Numbered from the stretch's first letter, positions 41,882-51,919 are shown. The stretch is DNA of 64,000 bases from Planomonospora_B alba (GCF_039534085.1 NZ_BAAAUT010000034.1:23031-87030); one strand, 5' to 3'. Made by a program: numbers and translations. Notes: generated from the letters alone by a model not told the origin.

Positions 41882-41899
41882 CTGGAGACTCACCCGTTT

Positions 41900-43075
41900 T
41901 CAGATCGCGTTGGCGCGGGCGATGCCGCCGAGCCAGCCGAGACTCGGCTTCGGCCGGCGTTCGAAGGTTTCCCGATCGACGGCGATGAGCCCGAAGGTGG
42001 GCTCCCACCTGCCCCATTCGAAGTTGTCCAGCAGACTCCAGTGCAGGTAGCCGCGGACATCGATGCCGTCGTCCATCGCGTCGCGCAGGTGCCTCAGCGC
42101 CTCCTCGGTGTAGGCGATGCGCCGCTGATCATCGGCGGTGGCGATGCCGTTCTCGGAGACGAGGATCGGCACGTTCCCCACGACGTCGTGCGTGTGGCGT
42201 ACGGCGATGCCGAGCGCGTCCGGCCGGTAGGCCCACCCCATGAGGGTGTTGTCGGGGTGGGGTGGATGCGGGACGACGCCCTTCTCGTCGACGGACTGGC
42301 TGGTGTACGACTGCACACCCACGAAGTCGTCGTCGCGGGCCGGTTCGAGGTACATGTCCTCCCAGAGGTGCTGGATCTCGGCGTGTTTCCGCTCCGCCCC
42401 GGGGGCCGGGACCAGGGCCTGGTTGGCGACGGTCCAGCCGACCTTCGCCCCGGTGGCCTGCCGCACGAGCGGCGCCGCAACGCGGTGCGCCGTGATCAGT
42501 GCCTGTCCGATCTCGGCGTCGGGCAGCGCCCCCACGAACTGGTACTCCTCGCCCCGGGCGATGCGGCGCAGCTGACCGTGGTTGACCGCCAGGACGTTCG
42601 GCTCGTTGATGGTGCAGACCCACTCGACACCGTCGAGAATCGTGCACGCCTGCTCCACGTAGCGGGCGAACGCCTCGATCGCGCCCTGCCCGAGCCAGGC
42701 CTCTCCCTTCTCGCCGAACCAGATCGGATGCGTGAAGTGGTGCAGGGTGACCACCGGCGCAAGGCCCAGCCGCTCGGCTGTTTCGATCATGCGGCGGTAG
42801 TGGGCGAGTGCCGCCCGGGAGAACCTGCCCGGGCCGGGCTCGATGCGAGACCACTCCAGGCTGAACCGGTAGGCGGTGCAGCCCGCTTCGGCGAGCAGCC
42901 GCATGTCCTCCTCGTAGCGGTGATAGCTGTCCACCGCATCACCGCTGAACTGGACACCGTACTCTGCGGTGGCGAGTTCGAACTGCCACTGATCGTTGTT
43001 GATGTTGTTGCCCTCGACCTGATGCGCGGCGGTCGCGGCTCCCCACAGGAAGCCGTCGGGGAATGAGCGGGTCAC
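41900..43075 (-). CDS. GH1 beta-glycosidase (LacI regulon)
   Basis: 391 aa from a GTG at 43075 overlapping the GH3 stop (GTGA). Acid/base Glu158 in TINEPN and nucleophile Glu309 in VSENG. Closely related along its length to the GH1 at 34171 (both contain VRGYLHWSLLDN and HPDNTLMGWAYRPDA). The two paralogues fall under different regulators, so they may act on different glycosides. Intracellular. Confidence 0.93.
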   Translation of the reverse strand: MTRSFPDGFLWGAATAAHQVEGNNINNDQWQFELATAEYGVQFSGDAVDSYHRYEEDMRLLAEAGCTAYRFSLEWSRIEPGPGRFSRAALAHYRRMIETAERLGLAPVVTLHHFTHPIWFGEKGEAWLGQGAIEAFARYVEQACTILDGVEWVCTINEPNVLAVNHGQLRRIARGEEYQFVGALPDAEIGQALITAHRVAAPLVRQATGAKVGWTVANQALVPAPGAERKHAEIQHLWEDMYLEPARDDDFVGVQSYTSQSVDEKGVVPHPPHPDNTLMGWAYRPDALGIAVRHTHDVVGNVPILVSENGIATADDQRRIAYTEEALRHLRDAMDDGIDVRGYLHWSLLDNFEWGRWEPTFGLIAVDRETFERRPKPSLGWLGGIARANAI

Positions 43076-45696
43076 GAACCGTCTCCAACTCTGCTGTCCA
43101 TCTTCGCCACAAGCTCCTCGAGCAGCGACAACGGGAACCGGCCGCCGCTGAAGGCGACCACCTGCCTCAGGGTGAGATCCAGGGCCGGGGCGAGCACCTC
43201 CTCATCGAGACCCCCGAGCGCCTCCCGGAGAAGCCCTCCTCCCACGGGGTGGTCGAGCCACTGGCGGACCGTGTCGTCCTGCGTCAGCGGCCCGACCGGA
43301 CCGGACTCCTGCCCCCGCTGCGGCGCAGGTCCCTCGGATGCGACGGGACCAGCGGTGACGGTGCTGGTCAGCGGTCGGTTCGGGCCGGGGAAGTGATCCT
43401 CGCCGGTGAGTGTCGCCTCGCCCCGCAGCCGGATGGCGGCCGAGGACCCTCCGACGAAGAACTTGATCGACCCGGGTTCCACCACCCAGCCCTCGTCGGT
43501 GTCCCAGAGCGCGAACATGCTCGCCGGAACCTCGGCCGTCACCCGAGCCGCGGCACCGGGCTCGAGGTGAAGGCGGCGGAAGGCGACCAGTTGGCGCCCG
43601 CGCCGTGCCGTACGCGCGATGACGTCACGGCCGTAGATCTGGACGACCTCCTCGCCCGCCCGGTCACCGACGTTGGCCACGGTGAACGACAGCCGCACCA
43701 CGCCGTCCGTCGGCACCCGCGGAGATTCGATCTCCAGGTCGCGGTAGTCGAACCTGGTGTAGCTAAGCCCGTGCCCGAAGGGGAACACCGCACCGATCGA
43801 GCCGTCGACATACGTGGGCTGCTGCAGCGTCCGCCAGTACGGAAGCGGGGCCGCGCCGGCCGAACGCAGCATCGCGATCGGCAGGCGCCCGGCCGGGTTG
43901 ACATCGCCGAACAGGACGGACGCGACGGCGTTGCCGGCCTCCTCACCGCCGAAGAACGAGCTCACGATCGCGGGAACGGAGTCGGCCATCCAGCCCAGGA
44001 CGTACGGCCGTCCGTGGCTGAGGACCACGATCGTCGGCGTCCCCGTCGCCACGACGGCCTCGACCAGTTCGCGCTGCACGCCCGGCAGGGCGCACTCGGT
44101 GCTGTCGAGGCCCTCCCCCACCGTGCCGTACCCGTTGACGCCCGACTGGTCGCCGACGACGACCACGGCCACCTCCGCGGCGCTCGCCGCACGCACCGCG
44201 GCCTCGAACCCGGAGCGGTCCTCGGCGGCGACTGGGCAGCCGGGCTCGTACAGCACGCTCACGTCGTCCCCGGCGCGCCGCCGGATGCCCTCCAGGAAGG
44301 TCACGACCGGCACTGATCCGACCATCAGCCTGGCATCGTCGGGACTGCCCTTGCCGGCGAGGTCCTCAAGGTCCTCGGGGCGCGCCTGGGGGTCGGCGGC
44401 GAGGTGGAACCGCGTGGTCATGCTGTCGAGGACCTGGTAGCTGTAGTCGCCGAGCTGGCCCATCAGACGGTCCGCGTTCGGGCCGATGACGGCGATGGTC
44501 CGCAGCGAAGCGCTGAGGGGCAGCAAAGGCGCCTCGCCGACCGGTTCGTTCCGCAGGAGGATGACGGACTTCTCGGCGATCCGACGCGCGAGCGCACGAT
44601 CCTGGTCGGAGTCGAACGTCTCGGGCACCAGCTCCACGTCGGCGTAGGGATTCTCGAACAGCCCGAGGCGGAACTTGGCCAGCAGCACGCGTGAGACGAC
44701 CCGGTCCAGGTCGGCTTCGTCGATGACGCCTGAGCGCACGGCCTCGACGATCTGCTCCGCCCAGACCTTGTTATCGAGGTTCAGATCGGCCCCGGCGCGC
44801 AGCGCCTGCGCAAGCGCGTGGGCGTCGTCCTCGGCGACTGCGTGCTTGGTGTGCAGCTGCCCCACCGCGGCGAGATCGGAGATCACCAGGCCGTCGAAGC
44901 CGAATTCCTCGCGCAGCAGACCGGTCAGGTAGGCCTTCGATCCGGTGACCGGGATCCCGTCGATGGCGTTGTACGACGGCATCACAGCTCGGGCGCCGCC
45001 GTCACGGATCGCCATCTCGAAGGGCACTCCGTGGATCTCCCGCAGCTCTCGCGGGCCGAGCTGCGCCGGTTCGGTGTTCCGGCCGCCGTCGCTCGCGCCG
45101 TAGCCGAGGAAGTGCTTCAGCGTGGCGATGAGGGGAACCTGCGCGTCGGCGTTCTGAAGTCCGCGCACGAAGGCGGTCGCCATCGTGCCGACCAGGTACG
45201 GCTCCTCGCCGTAGGTCTCCTCGACGCGACCCCATCGCGGGTCGCGGGCGACGTCGGCGAGCGGGGCCAATGCCTGGCGCACCCCGAGCCGGGCCATCTG
45301 CGTCCCGATCGCCCTGGCCATCTCCTCGATCAGCGCGGGATCCCAGGTGGCCGCCTGGGCGATCGCGTCGGGAAAGGTGGTCGCGTCACGGACCTTGAAG
45401 CCGATCAGGGCCTCTTCCGCCAGAAGGACGGGGATGCCCAGTCGCGTGTCCTCGACGTGCTTGCGCTGCAGTTCGTTCGCCCTGTGCACCGCCTCGCGGG
45501 GTGGCAGCCCGAGGGTGGACAGGCCCGCCGTCGCGTTGCCCCACCCGCTCGGGGGCGGGGTGTGCACGTCGACGGCTGATCCGAAGGGCGCTTGCGTCTG
45601 GGCGGCCTTCTCCTCGAGTGTCATACGGCTCAAAAGGTCGCGCACTCGCTCCTGCGCAGGCAGGGACGCGTCGCGATACGCCTCGTAGTTTTCCAT
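43072..45696 (-). CDS. GH3 beta-glycosidase (874 aa)
   Basis: 874 aa from the ATG at 45696 (AAAAGGCAG upstream). GH3 N-domain with ALAPLADVARDPRWGRVEET, KHF, and the nucleophile Asp274 in VISDLAAV (the usual SDW Trp is Leu). GH3 C-domain and fibronectin III-like domain follow (VFPFGHGLSYTRFDYRDLEI). The last about 70 residues form a helical tail (VRQWLDHPVGGGLLREALGG ... VVAFSGGRFPLSLLEELV) shared with the GH3 at 46773. No signal peptide. Xylosidase or glucosidase specificity is open. Confidence 0.92.
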   Translation of the reverse strand: MENYEAYRDASLPAQERVRDLLSRMTLEEKAAQTQAPFGSAVDVHTPPPSGWGNATAGLSTLGLPPREAVHRANELQRKHVEDTRLGIPVLLAEEALIGFKVRDATTFPDAIAQAATWDPALIEEMARAIGTQMARLGVRQALAPLADVARDPRWGRVEETYGEEPYLVGTMATAFVRGLQNADAQVPLIATLKHFLGYGASDGGRNTEPAQLGPRELREIHGVPFEMAIRDGGARAVMPSYNAIDGIPVTGSKAYLTGLLREEFGFDGLVISDLAAVGQLHTKHAVAEDDAHALAQALRAGADLNLDNKVWAEQIVEAVRSGVIDEADLDRVVSRVLLAKFRLGLFENPYADVELVPETFDSDQDRALARRIAEKSVILLRNEPVGEAPLLPLSASLRTIAVIGPNADRLMGQLGDYSYQVLDSMTTRFHLAADPQARPEDLEDLAGKGSPDDARLMVGSVPVVTFLEGIRRRAGDDVSVLYEPGCPVAAEDRSGFEAAVRAASAAEVAVVVVGDQSGVNGYGTVGEGLDSTECALPGVQRELVEAVVATGTPTIVVLSHGRPYVLGWMADSVPAIVSSFFGGEEAGNAVASVLFGDVNPAGRLPIAMLRSAGAAPLPYWRTLQQPTYVDGSIGAVFPFGHGLSYTRFDYRDLEIESPRVPTDGVVRLSFTVANVGDRAGEEVVQIYGRDVIARTARRGRQLVAFRRLHLEPGAAARVTAEVPASMFALWDTDEGWVVEPGSIKFFVGGSSAAIRLRGEATLTGEDHFPGPNRPLTSTVTAGPVASEGPAPQRGQESGPVGPLTQDDTVRQWLDHPVGGGLLREALGGLDEEVLAPALDLTLRQVVAFSGGRFPLSLLEELVAKMDSRVGDGS

Positions 45697-45725
45697 CTGC
45701 CTTTTCTCTTCAAAGGTGCCGGTGA

Positions 45726-46484
45726 TTATTGGTGGGCGCCGCCGTCGATGCGGATCTCGGTGCCGGTGATGAACGAGCCGTCGTCGGAGATGAGCATCGC
45801 CACCACGCCGGCGACCTTCTCCGGTCCAGGGATGCCGCCGGGCAGGGCCGGGGTGAGCTTGCCGAACAGGCCCCAGTCGGTGTCCGCCGGCAGCAGGCTG
45901 CCGATGTTGTCGGTGATCCCGCTGCTGATGCCGCCGGGCACCACGTTGACCGCGCGCAGGCCTTGCGTGCCGTACTCCTGGGCGATGCTGTGGGTGAAGG
46001 AGGCGACGCCGCCCTTGCTCGCCGCGTAGGCGGCCATGAACGGATGGGCGAAGAAGGCCGCGGTGGAGCTGAAGTTGACCACCACTCCCCTGCCGCTCTG
46101 CAGCAGGTACGGCAGCGCCGCCCGGGTCATCAGGAACGTGCCGGTCAAATTGACGGCGACGACCCGGTTCCACAGCTCCAGCGAGCACTGGTGGGTGTGC
46201 GCGCCGCGCAGAATGCCCGCCGCGTTGACCAGGGCGTCCAGCCCGCCCAGCTCGGCGACGGCCGCACCGACCACGGTGTTGACCGACGCCTCGTCGGCGA
46301 CGTCCACGACGGCGATGGTGAGCCGGTCGCCGACCGCCAGGGAGGCGGTCTCCGTCAGTCCTTCCTCGGAGACGTCGGCGGCGACCACGTGGGCGCCCTC
46401 GGCCAGCAGCCGCAGGGCTATTGCCCGGCCGATGCCGGATCCGGCGCCGGTGATGACGATACGCCGGTCGATGAGCCGTTCCAT
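45726..46484 (-). CDS. Short-chain dehydrogenase in the glycosidase operon
   Basis: 252 aa from the ATG at 46484 (GGAGG 8 nt upstream; the ATG at 46490 is too close). TGAGSGIGRAIALRLL, NAAG, the Ser of NFSSTAA and YAASKGG all intact. It is the first gene after the LacI-controlled divergent promoter, followed by GH3 and GH1 (29-bp gap, then overlap). It probably oxidises a sugar or the released aglycone alcohol. That is the only hint of redox chemistry in this regulon. Confidence 0.88.
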   Translation of the reverse strand: MERLIDRRIVITGAGSGIGRAIALRLLAEGAHVVAADVSEEGLTETASLAVGDRLTIAVVDVADEASVNTVVGAAVAELGGLDALVNAAGILRGAHTHQCSLELWNRVVAVNLTGTFLMTRAALPYLLQSGRGVVVNFSSTAAFFAHPFMAAYAASKGGVASFTHSIAQEYGTQGLRAVNVVPGGISSGITDNIGSLLPADTDWGLFGKLTPALPGGIPGPEKVAGVVAMLISDDGSFITGTEIRIDGGAHQ

Positions 46485-46589
46485 AGGCATGACCTCCAGA
46501 GATGGTGCGGGGGTGTTGACCGGACATCGCAGATGAGCCGGGTGATGACGGCAGCGCCGGGCTGAACGGACCAGGCATGTTCCAGGGAG

Positions 46590-46603
46590 CTTTCACGCGC
46601 AAG
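46590..46603 (-). promoter_or_regulatory. LacI-type operator downstream of the SDR transcription start
   Basis: CTTTCACGCGCAAG, one base off the consensus, about 3 bp after the predicted SDR transcription start. It mirrors the extra operator at 32608-32621. Confidence 0.6.
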
Positions 46604-46612
46604 CTTGTCGGT

Positions 46613-46674
46613 ACGCTAGCCATCTCCACTTTCGCGCACAAGTACTTGCGCGCGAAAGTTGTCTTGCCTACAGT
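46613..46674. promoter_or_regulatory. Bidirectional LacI-controlled promoter, SDR-GH3-GH1 / GH3-GH2
   Basis: CTTTCGCGCACAAG (46629-46642), TA, CTTGCGCGCGAAAG (46645-46658). These 30 bp are the exact reverse complement of 32552-32581. Rightward: -35 TTGCGC (46646-46651), 17 bp, -10 TACAGT (46669-46674). Leftward: -35 TTGTGC (46641-46636), 17 bp, -10 TAGCGT (46618-46613). Operators lie on both -35 boxes. Confidence 0.8.
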
Positions 46675-46772
46675 GAGGGCCTCATCTGCTGCCCGGTGGA
46701 CCCGCACCGGCGAGGTCCACGGTGTCTCCGCCGCCTCCGGCAGGCCCGTCAGTTCGGAAGGATCCCTCCTCC

Positions 46773-49022
46773 ATGCCCTCGATCGATATCGGCTCCCTGT
46801 CGCTGGAGCAGAAGGCCTCCCTGTTGTCCGGGGCGGACATGTGGTCGACGCACCCGCTGCCCGAGGCCGGGTTGCCGGAGGTCATGCTCTACGACGGGCC
46901 GCACGGGCTGCGTTACCTGCAGGACCGCGGCGACACCGCCGACATCTACGGAAGCACGCCGTCGACGTGCTTCCCCCCGGCGGTCGCGGTGGGCGCGAGC
47001 TGGGACCCGGCGGTGGCCGCTCAGATCGGCGCCGCGCTCGGCCGTGAGGCCAGGGCGCTGGGTGTGCACGTGGTACTCGGGCCGGGGGTGAACATCAAGC
47101 GCTCGCCCCTGTGCGGGCGCAACTTCGAGTACTACTCCGAAGACCCGCTGCTGTCCGGCGTGCTCGGCGCGGCCCACGTGCGCGCCCTGCAGGAGGAGGG
47201 ACCGGGCGCGTCGGTCAAGCACTTCGCGGCCAACAACCAGGAGACCGAGCGGACCCGGATCAGCGCCGACGTCGATGAGCGGACGCTGCGCGAGATCTAC
47301 CTGCCGGCCTTCGAGCGGGTCGTGACCGAGGCCCGGCCGGCGACGGTGATGGCCGCCTACAACAAGGTCAACGGGGTGTACGCGACACAGAACCGGTGGC
47401 TGCTCACCGAGGTGCTGCGCCGGGAATGGGGCTTTGCCGGCACCGTGATCTCGGACTGGGGGGCGGTGCACGACCGTGTCGCCGCGCTTGCGGCGGGCCT
47501 GGATCTGGAGATGCCCGGTGACGGCGGGGCGGGCGCCGCCCGGATCGTGGCCGCGGTGCGGGCTGGTGAGCTGGACGAAGCGCTGGTGGACGCGGCCGTG
47601 GCGCGGATCGTCGAGCTGACCGGGCGGGTGGCGCCGGCCACCGGCGGCCTGGATGTGGACGGCGGCCACGCTCTGGCGCGGAAGCTGGCGGCCGAGTGCG
47701 TGGTGCTGTTGAAGAACGACGCCGAGGTGCTGCCCCTGGACGGGGTGACCCGGCTGGCGGTCATAGGGGCGTTCGCGACGGCGCCGCGTTTCCAGGGCGG
47801 CGGCAGCTCGCGCGTCAACCCCACGCGGGTCGACGCGGCGCTGGACGCGATCGAAAAGCACGCCGCGGACCGCGGGCAGAGCGTGGCCTACGCCCAGGGA
47901 TTCACGGCCGACGGCTCGGATGATGCGCGGGCTCTGCGGGCGCAGGCCGTCGAGGTCGCCTCCGCCGCCGAGGTGGCGGTGGTCTTCGCGGGGCTGAGCG
48001 ACCACCAGGAGTCGGAAGGCTATGACCGGGAGAGCCTCGACCTGCCCGCCGAGCAGGTCGCCCTGATCCGCGCGGTGGCCCAGGCCTCGCCCCGCACGGT
48101 CGTGGTGCTGTCGCACGGCGGCGTGGTGTCCCTGGAAGGCTGGCACGACGATGTGGACGCCGTCCTGGACGGCGGGCTGCTCGGCCAGGCGGGCGGCGCG
48201 GCGCTCGCCGACGTGTTGTTCGGGGTGGTCAACCCGTCCGGGCGGCTGGCGGAGACCATCCCCCTGCGCCTGCAGGACAACCCGAGCTACCTGAACTTCC
48301 CCGGCGAGGCGGGCCATGTCCGCTACGGGGAGGGCGTCATGGTCGGATACCGCTACTACACCAGCGCGGAACGGGCGGTGCGCTATCCGTTCGGGCACGG
48401 CCTGTCCTACACCACGTTCGCGACCGGCGACCTGACGGTGACGGCGACCGGCGACGACACCGCCAGGGCGTCGGTCACCGTGACCAACACCGGCAGCCGG
48501 GCGGGCAAGCACGTCGTGCAGCTCTACGTCGCCACGTCCGCCGGCAAGGTCCGCCGCCCCGCCCGTGAGCTGCGTGCCTTCACCAAGGTAGCGCTGGAGC
48601 CCGGCGAGTCCCGCACGGTCGCCTTCGACCTCGACCGCCGGGCGTTCGCCTACTACGACATCACCCGGTCCCGATGGGTGGTCGCTCCCGGCGAGTACCG
48701 CATCCAGATCGGCGCCGACGCCCACCGCGTGCTCCATGAGTCGGCGATCAATCTGATCGGCGACAAGGGCCTCACTCCCCTGACGTTGGAGTCCACCGTG
48801 GGTGACTGGCTCGACCACCCCATCGCCGGTCCGGCGTTGCTGAAAAAGATGAAGGAGCACATGCAGGGCATGACCGAGCAGGAGGCCGAACTGGCCGCGC
48901 AGCACCCCGACGGCCTGAGGATGGCGGCCGCGCTGCCGATGAGCAAGCTCATCGCCTTCACCGGCGACACCTTCCCCGCCGACTTCCTCGACGAGCTGAT
49001 CCGTGTCAGCAGGGCCGCATGA
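46773..49022 (+). CDS. GH3 beta-glucosidase-type enzyme (749 aa)
   Basis: 749 aa. DGPHGLR, GPGVNIKRSPLCGRNFEYYS (substrate-binding), KHFAANNQE and the nucleophile Asp228 in VISDWGAVHDR. Fibronectin-like domain and the C-terminal helical tail (VGDWLDHPIAGPALLKKMKE ... LIAFTGDTFPADFLDELI) follow. Intracellular. The ATG at 46773 is preferred over one at 46722 because the protein starts like family members; the Shine-Dalgarno is weak. Its stop overlaps the GH2 start (ATGA). Confidence 0.92.
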   Translation: MPSIDIGSLSLEQKASLLSGADMWSTHPLPEAGLPEVMLYDGPHGLRYLQDRGDTADIYGSTPSTCFPPAVAVGASWDPAVAAQIGAALGREARALGVHVVLGPGVNIKRSPLCGRNFEYYSEDPLLSGVLGAAHVRALQEEGPGASVKHFAANNQETERTRISADVDERTLREIYLPAFERVVTEARPATVMAAYNKVNGVYATQNRWLLTEVLRREWGFAGTVISDWGAVHDRVAALAAGLDLEMPGDGGAGAARIVAAVRAGELDEALVDAAVARIVELTGRVAPATGGLDVDGGHALARKLAAECVVLLKNDAEVLPLDGVTRLAVIGAFATAPRFQGGGSSRVNPTRVDAALDAIEKHAADRGQSVAYAQGFTADGSDDARALRAQAVEVASAAEVAVVFAGLSDHQESEGYDRESLDLPAEQVALIRAVAQASPRTVVVLSHGGVVSLEGWHDDVDAVLDGGLLGQAGGAALADVLFGVVNPSGRLAETIPLRLQDNPSYLNFPGEAGHVRYGEGVMVGYRYYTSAERAVRYPFGHGLSYTTFATGDLTVTATGDDTARASVTVTNTGSRAGKHVVQLYVATSAGKVRRPARELRAFTKVALEPGESRTVAFDLDRRAFAYYDITRSRWVVAPGEYRIQIGADAHRVLHESAINLIGDKGLTPLTLESTVGDWLDHPIAGPALLKKMKEHMQGMTEQEAELAAQHPDGLRMAAALPMSKLIAFTGDTFPADFLDELIRVSRAA

Positions 49023-51919
49023 ACCGCCTGCCCATGAGTGCGCTGCGCCGCGCACCCGAGATCGCCCTCGACGGAACGTGGGAGTTCCGGCTCCTGCCGT
49101 ACGAACAGGAGTGGAAGACCGTCCAGGTGCCGGACCTGTGGACGATGCGGGAGAAGAACGACCCGCCGCACTATCTGAACGTCGCGATGCCGTTCACCGA
49201 GGTGCCTCCCGCGGTCCCCGAGCACAATCCGACCGGCCTGTACCGGCGGACCGTGCAGCTGGCGCCGCAGCCGGGGCGCAGGATGATCCTGCACGTCGGC
49301 GCGGCAGAAGGCCACCTGAGCGTCACCGTCAACGGCCACGCCGTCGGCACCAGCACGGACTCGCATCTGGCAGCCGAGTTCGACGTCACCCAGGCCGTGA
49401 CCGCAGGCGCCAACACGATCGAGCTCGCGGTCGCCAAGTGGTCGGCGGCCACCTACCTGGAAGACCAGGACCACTGGTGGCAGTCCGGCCTGGCCCGGTC
49501 GGTATTCCTCTACACCGTCCCGGAGGTCCGCCTGGCCGATGTGGCCGTGGTCGCCGACTATGCAGATGGCTGCGGCAGCCTGAACGTCACCGTCGCGACC
49601 ACCGGCCTGGACCACCTCCACGAGGTCGGCTGGTCGGCGCGGATCGATGTGCTGGGCCGGACGGAGAGCTGCCCGATCGCCCCACGGGTCGTCGAACCGG
49701 CCTTCCCCGAGGCATTGACCGACCGTTCGACCCGCCCGGAGCCGATGGGGATCCCCGACGGGCTGATGGACCTGCCCAGCCTGGACTCGGCCGGCGCGCC
49801 CGTCCCCGCGGAGCTCCAGCCGATCGTCGACCTCATCAAGGCACGACCGGCCAGGGCGGGGACCGCGGTGTTCTCCCTCGACTCCCTGGAGGTCGATCCC
49901 TGGACGGCGGAGACGCCGCATCTGGAAGACCTGCTGGTCGAGCTGGTCTCCCCGCAGGGGGAGGTCGTGGATGCGGCCCGATTGCGGATCGGCTTCCGGC
50001 GGGTCCGGATCGAGGGCCGCGATCTGCTGGTCAACGGCGAGCGCGTGCTCATCCAGGGCGTCAACCGGCATGACGTGGACCCCCGCACCGGGCGGGTCAT
50101 CTCCCGTGAGCTGATGCTGGCCGAGCTGTCCCTGCTCAAACGGTTCAACGTCAACGCGATCCGCACCTCGCACTACCCCAACGATCCGGTCTTCCTCGAC
50201 CTGTGCGACGAGATCGGCTTCTACGTCGTCGACGAGGCCGACATCGAGGGGCACGCCTTCACCACCACGCTGCCCCACGACCCGCGCTACCTGCCCGAGT
50301 TCCTGGAGCGGGTCTCGCGGATGGTGCTGCGCGACCGCAACCACCCGTCGGTGATCATCTGGTCGCTCGGGAATGAGACCGGTTACGGTCCCAACCACGA
50401 CGCCGCCGCCGGATGGATCCGCCGGACCGACCCGACCCGGCCGCTGCACTATGAGGGCGCCATCGCCCACGACTGGCACGCCGGTCACGCGGCCACCGAC
50501 TTGGTGTGCCCGATGTACCCCTCGTTCGAGGCGCTCAAGGCGTTCTCGGCCGACCCGCGGGCCGACCGGCCGGTCATCGTGTGCGAGTACGCCTACTCGC
50601 AAGGCAACTCGACCGGCGGCCTGGATCACTACTGGGAGCTGTTCGAGAACCTGCCCGGTCTGCAGGGGGGCTTCATCTGGGAGTTCAAGGACCACGCGCT
50701 CGATCCCGACGGCGACGGCCGCTACCGCTACGGCGGCGACTTCGGCGACGAGCCCAACGACGGCACCACCCTCCTCAACGGCGTGGTCTTCTCCGACCTG
50801 ACGCCGAAACCGGCGTTGTACGAGGCCCGCGGGCTGTTCAGCCCGATTCGGGTGACCATGGACGGCGACGCGCTGCGGATCCGCAACCGGCAGGTCTTCG
50901 CCGACCTCAGTGCCTACGACCTGGAGCTGCGGGTGGAGACCGACGCCGGACCGGTGGGCGCGCTCACCCTCCCGGCGCCGCCGGCGGCCGCGGGCGAGGA
51001 AGTCGCGATCGACCTGCCCGGCTCCATCGTGGCCCTGCTCGGCACCGCTCTGGCGCTCACCATCAGTCTGCGCACCCGCCGGGACGCGCTGTGGGCCCCA
51101 GCCGGAACGGAGATCGCCGCGCACCAGGTGACGTTCCCCCGACCGCAGCCGCAGCTGCCCCGCGCCGCGACCGCAACGACCGCGGAGGTACGCCATCCGC
51201 TGCTGCGTCGGGCGCCGCAGCTGTGCCTATGGCGGGCGCTGACCGACAACGACCAGTCCTACTCGCTGGACGGCAGGTTCGTCCGCTCCGGCTTCTTCCG
51301 GCTCACCCCGGTCGAGGTCTCGACCGAGGCCGGCACGGTCGTCACCCGCTACGGCGCGGCCTTCGGCGACCAGATCGTCCACACCCGCAGCGTCACCCAG
51401 GTCGACGAGGGCGACTACGTGCTGGCTGAGCACGTGACGCTGCCCGGCGACGGCGTCGACGTCCTGCGGGTGGGCATGGAGTTCGAACTCGTCGACGGCT
51501 TCGACCGGGCCCGCTGGGTCGGGCTGGGCCCGTGGGAGAACTATCCCGACCGGCGGGCCTCGGCCCTGCTCGGCGCCTGGGACAGCACCATCGACGACCT
51601 GGCCGTGCCGTACCTGAAACCCCAGGAGAACGGCGGCCGCGGCGAGGTCACCGAGCTCGTGCTGTCCGGGCCCGCCGGAACTGTGCGGACCCGGCACGCC
51701 ACTGCGCTGCACATGACCGTCAGCCGCCACACGGTGGAGGAACTGGAGGCGGTGACGCACTGGTGGAAGCTTCCGCCGGCTGGCAAGACCGTCGTCCACC
51801 TCGACATCGCGCAGCGCGGCGTCGGCACCGCCCTGCTGGGGCCCGACACCCTGCCCGCGTATCGTCTCCGCCAGCGTGAGTACGCCTGGCAGTGGCAGCT
51901 GACGCTCACCAACCCGTGA
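49019..51919 (+). CDS. GH2 LacZ-type beta-galactosidase
   Basis: 966 aa, with the domain order of long LacZ enzymes: jelly-roll (WEFRLLPYEQEWKTVQVP), immunoglobulin-like, TIM barrel, immunoglobulin-like, and a C-terminal galactose-binding domain (WVGLGPWENYPDRRASALLG). Acid/base Glu453 in SLGNETGYG and nucleophile Glu523 in VCEYAYSQGN. No signal peptide. It overlaps GH3 by 4 bp. LacI follows 54 bp after its stop. Confidence 0.93.
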   Translation: MNRLPMSALRRAPEIALDGTWEFRLLPYEQEWKTVQVPDLWTMREKNDPPHYLNVAMPFTEVPPAVPEHNPTGLYRRTVQLAPQPGRRMILHVGAAEGHLSVTVNGHAVGTSTDSHLAAEFDVTQAVTAGANTIELAVAKWSAATYLEDQDHWWQSGLARSVFLYTVPEVRLADVAVVADYADGCGSLNVTVATTGLDHLHEVGWSARIDVLGRTESCPIAPRVVEPAFPEALTDRSTRPEPMGIPDGLMDLPSLDSAGAPVPAELQPIVDLIKARPARAGTAVFSLDSLEVDPWTAETPHLEDLLVELVSPQGEVVDAARLRIGFRRVRIEGRDLLVNGERVLIQGVNRHDVDPRTGRVISRELMLAELSLLKRFNVNAIRTSHYPNDPVFLDLCDEIGFYVVDEADIEGHAFTTTLPHDPRYLPEFLERVSRMVLRDRNHPSVIIWSLGNETGYGPNHDAAAGWIRRTDPTRPLHYEGAIAHDWHAGHAATDLVCPMYPSFEALKAFSADPRADRPVIVCEYAYSQGNSTGGLDHYWELFENLPGLQGGFIWEFKDHALDPDGDGRYRYGGDFGDEPNDGTTLLNGVVFSDLTPKPALYEARGLFSPIRVTMDGDALRIRNRQVFADLSAYDLELRVETDAGPVGALTLPAPPAAAGEEVAIDLPGSIVALLGTALALTISLRTRRDALWAPAGTEIAAHQVTFPRPQPQLPRAATATTAEVRHPLLRRAPQLCLWRALTDNDQSYSLDGRFVRSGFFRLTPVEVSTEAGTVVTRYGAAFGDQIVHTRSVTQVDEGDYVLAEHVTLPGDGVDVLRVGMEFELVDGFDRARWVGLGPWENYPDRRASALLGAWDSTIDDLAVPYLKPQENGGRGEVTELVLSGPAGTVRTRHATALHMTVSRHTVEELEAVTHWWKLPPAGKTVVHLDIAQRGVGTALLGPDTLPAYRLRQREYAWQWQLTLTNP

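Noticed and set aside
32500..46700. A repeated peptide (FAHKYLRAKV-like) in several long frames, as if a shared protein domain
   Set aside because: It is only the translation of the palindromic LacI operators in untranslated DNA.
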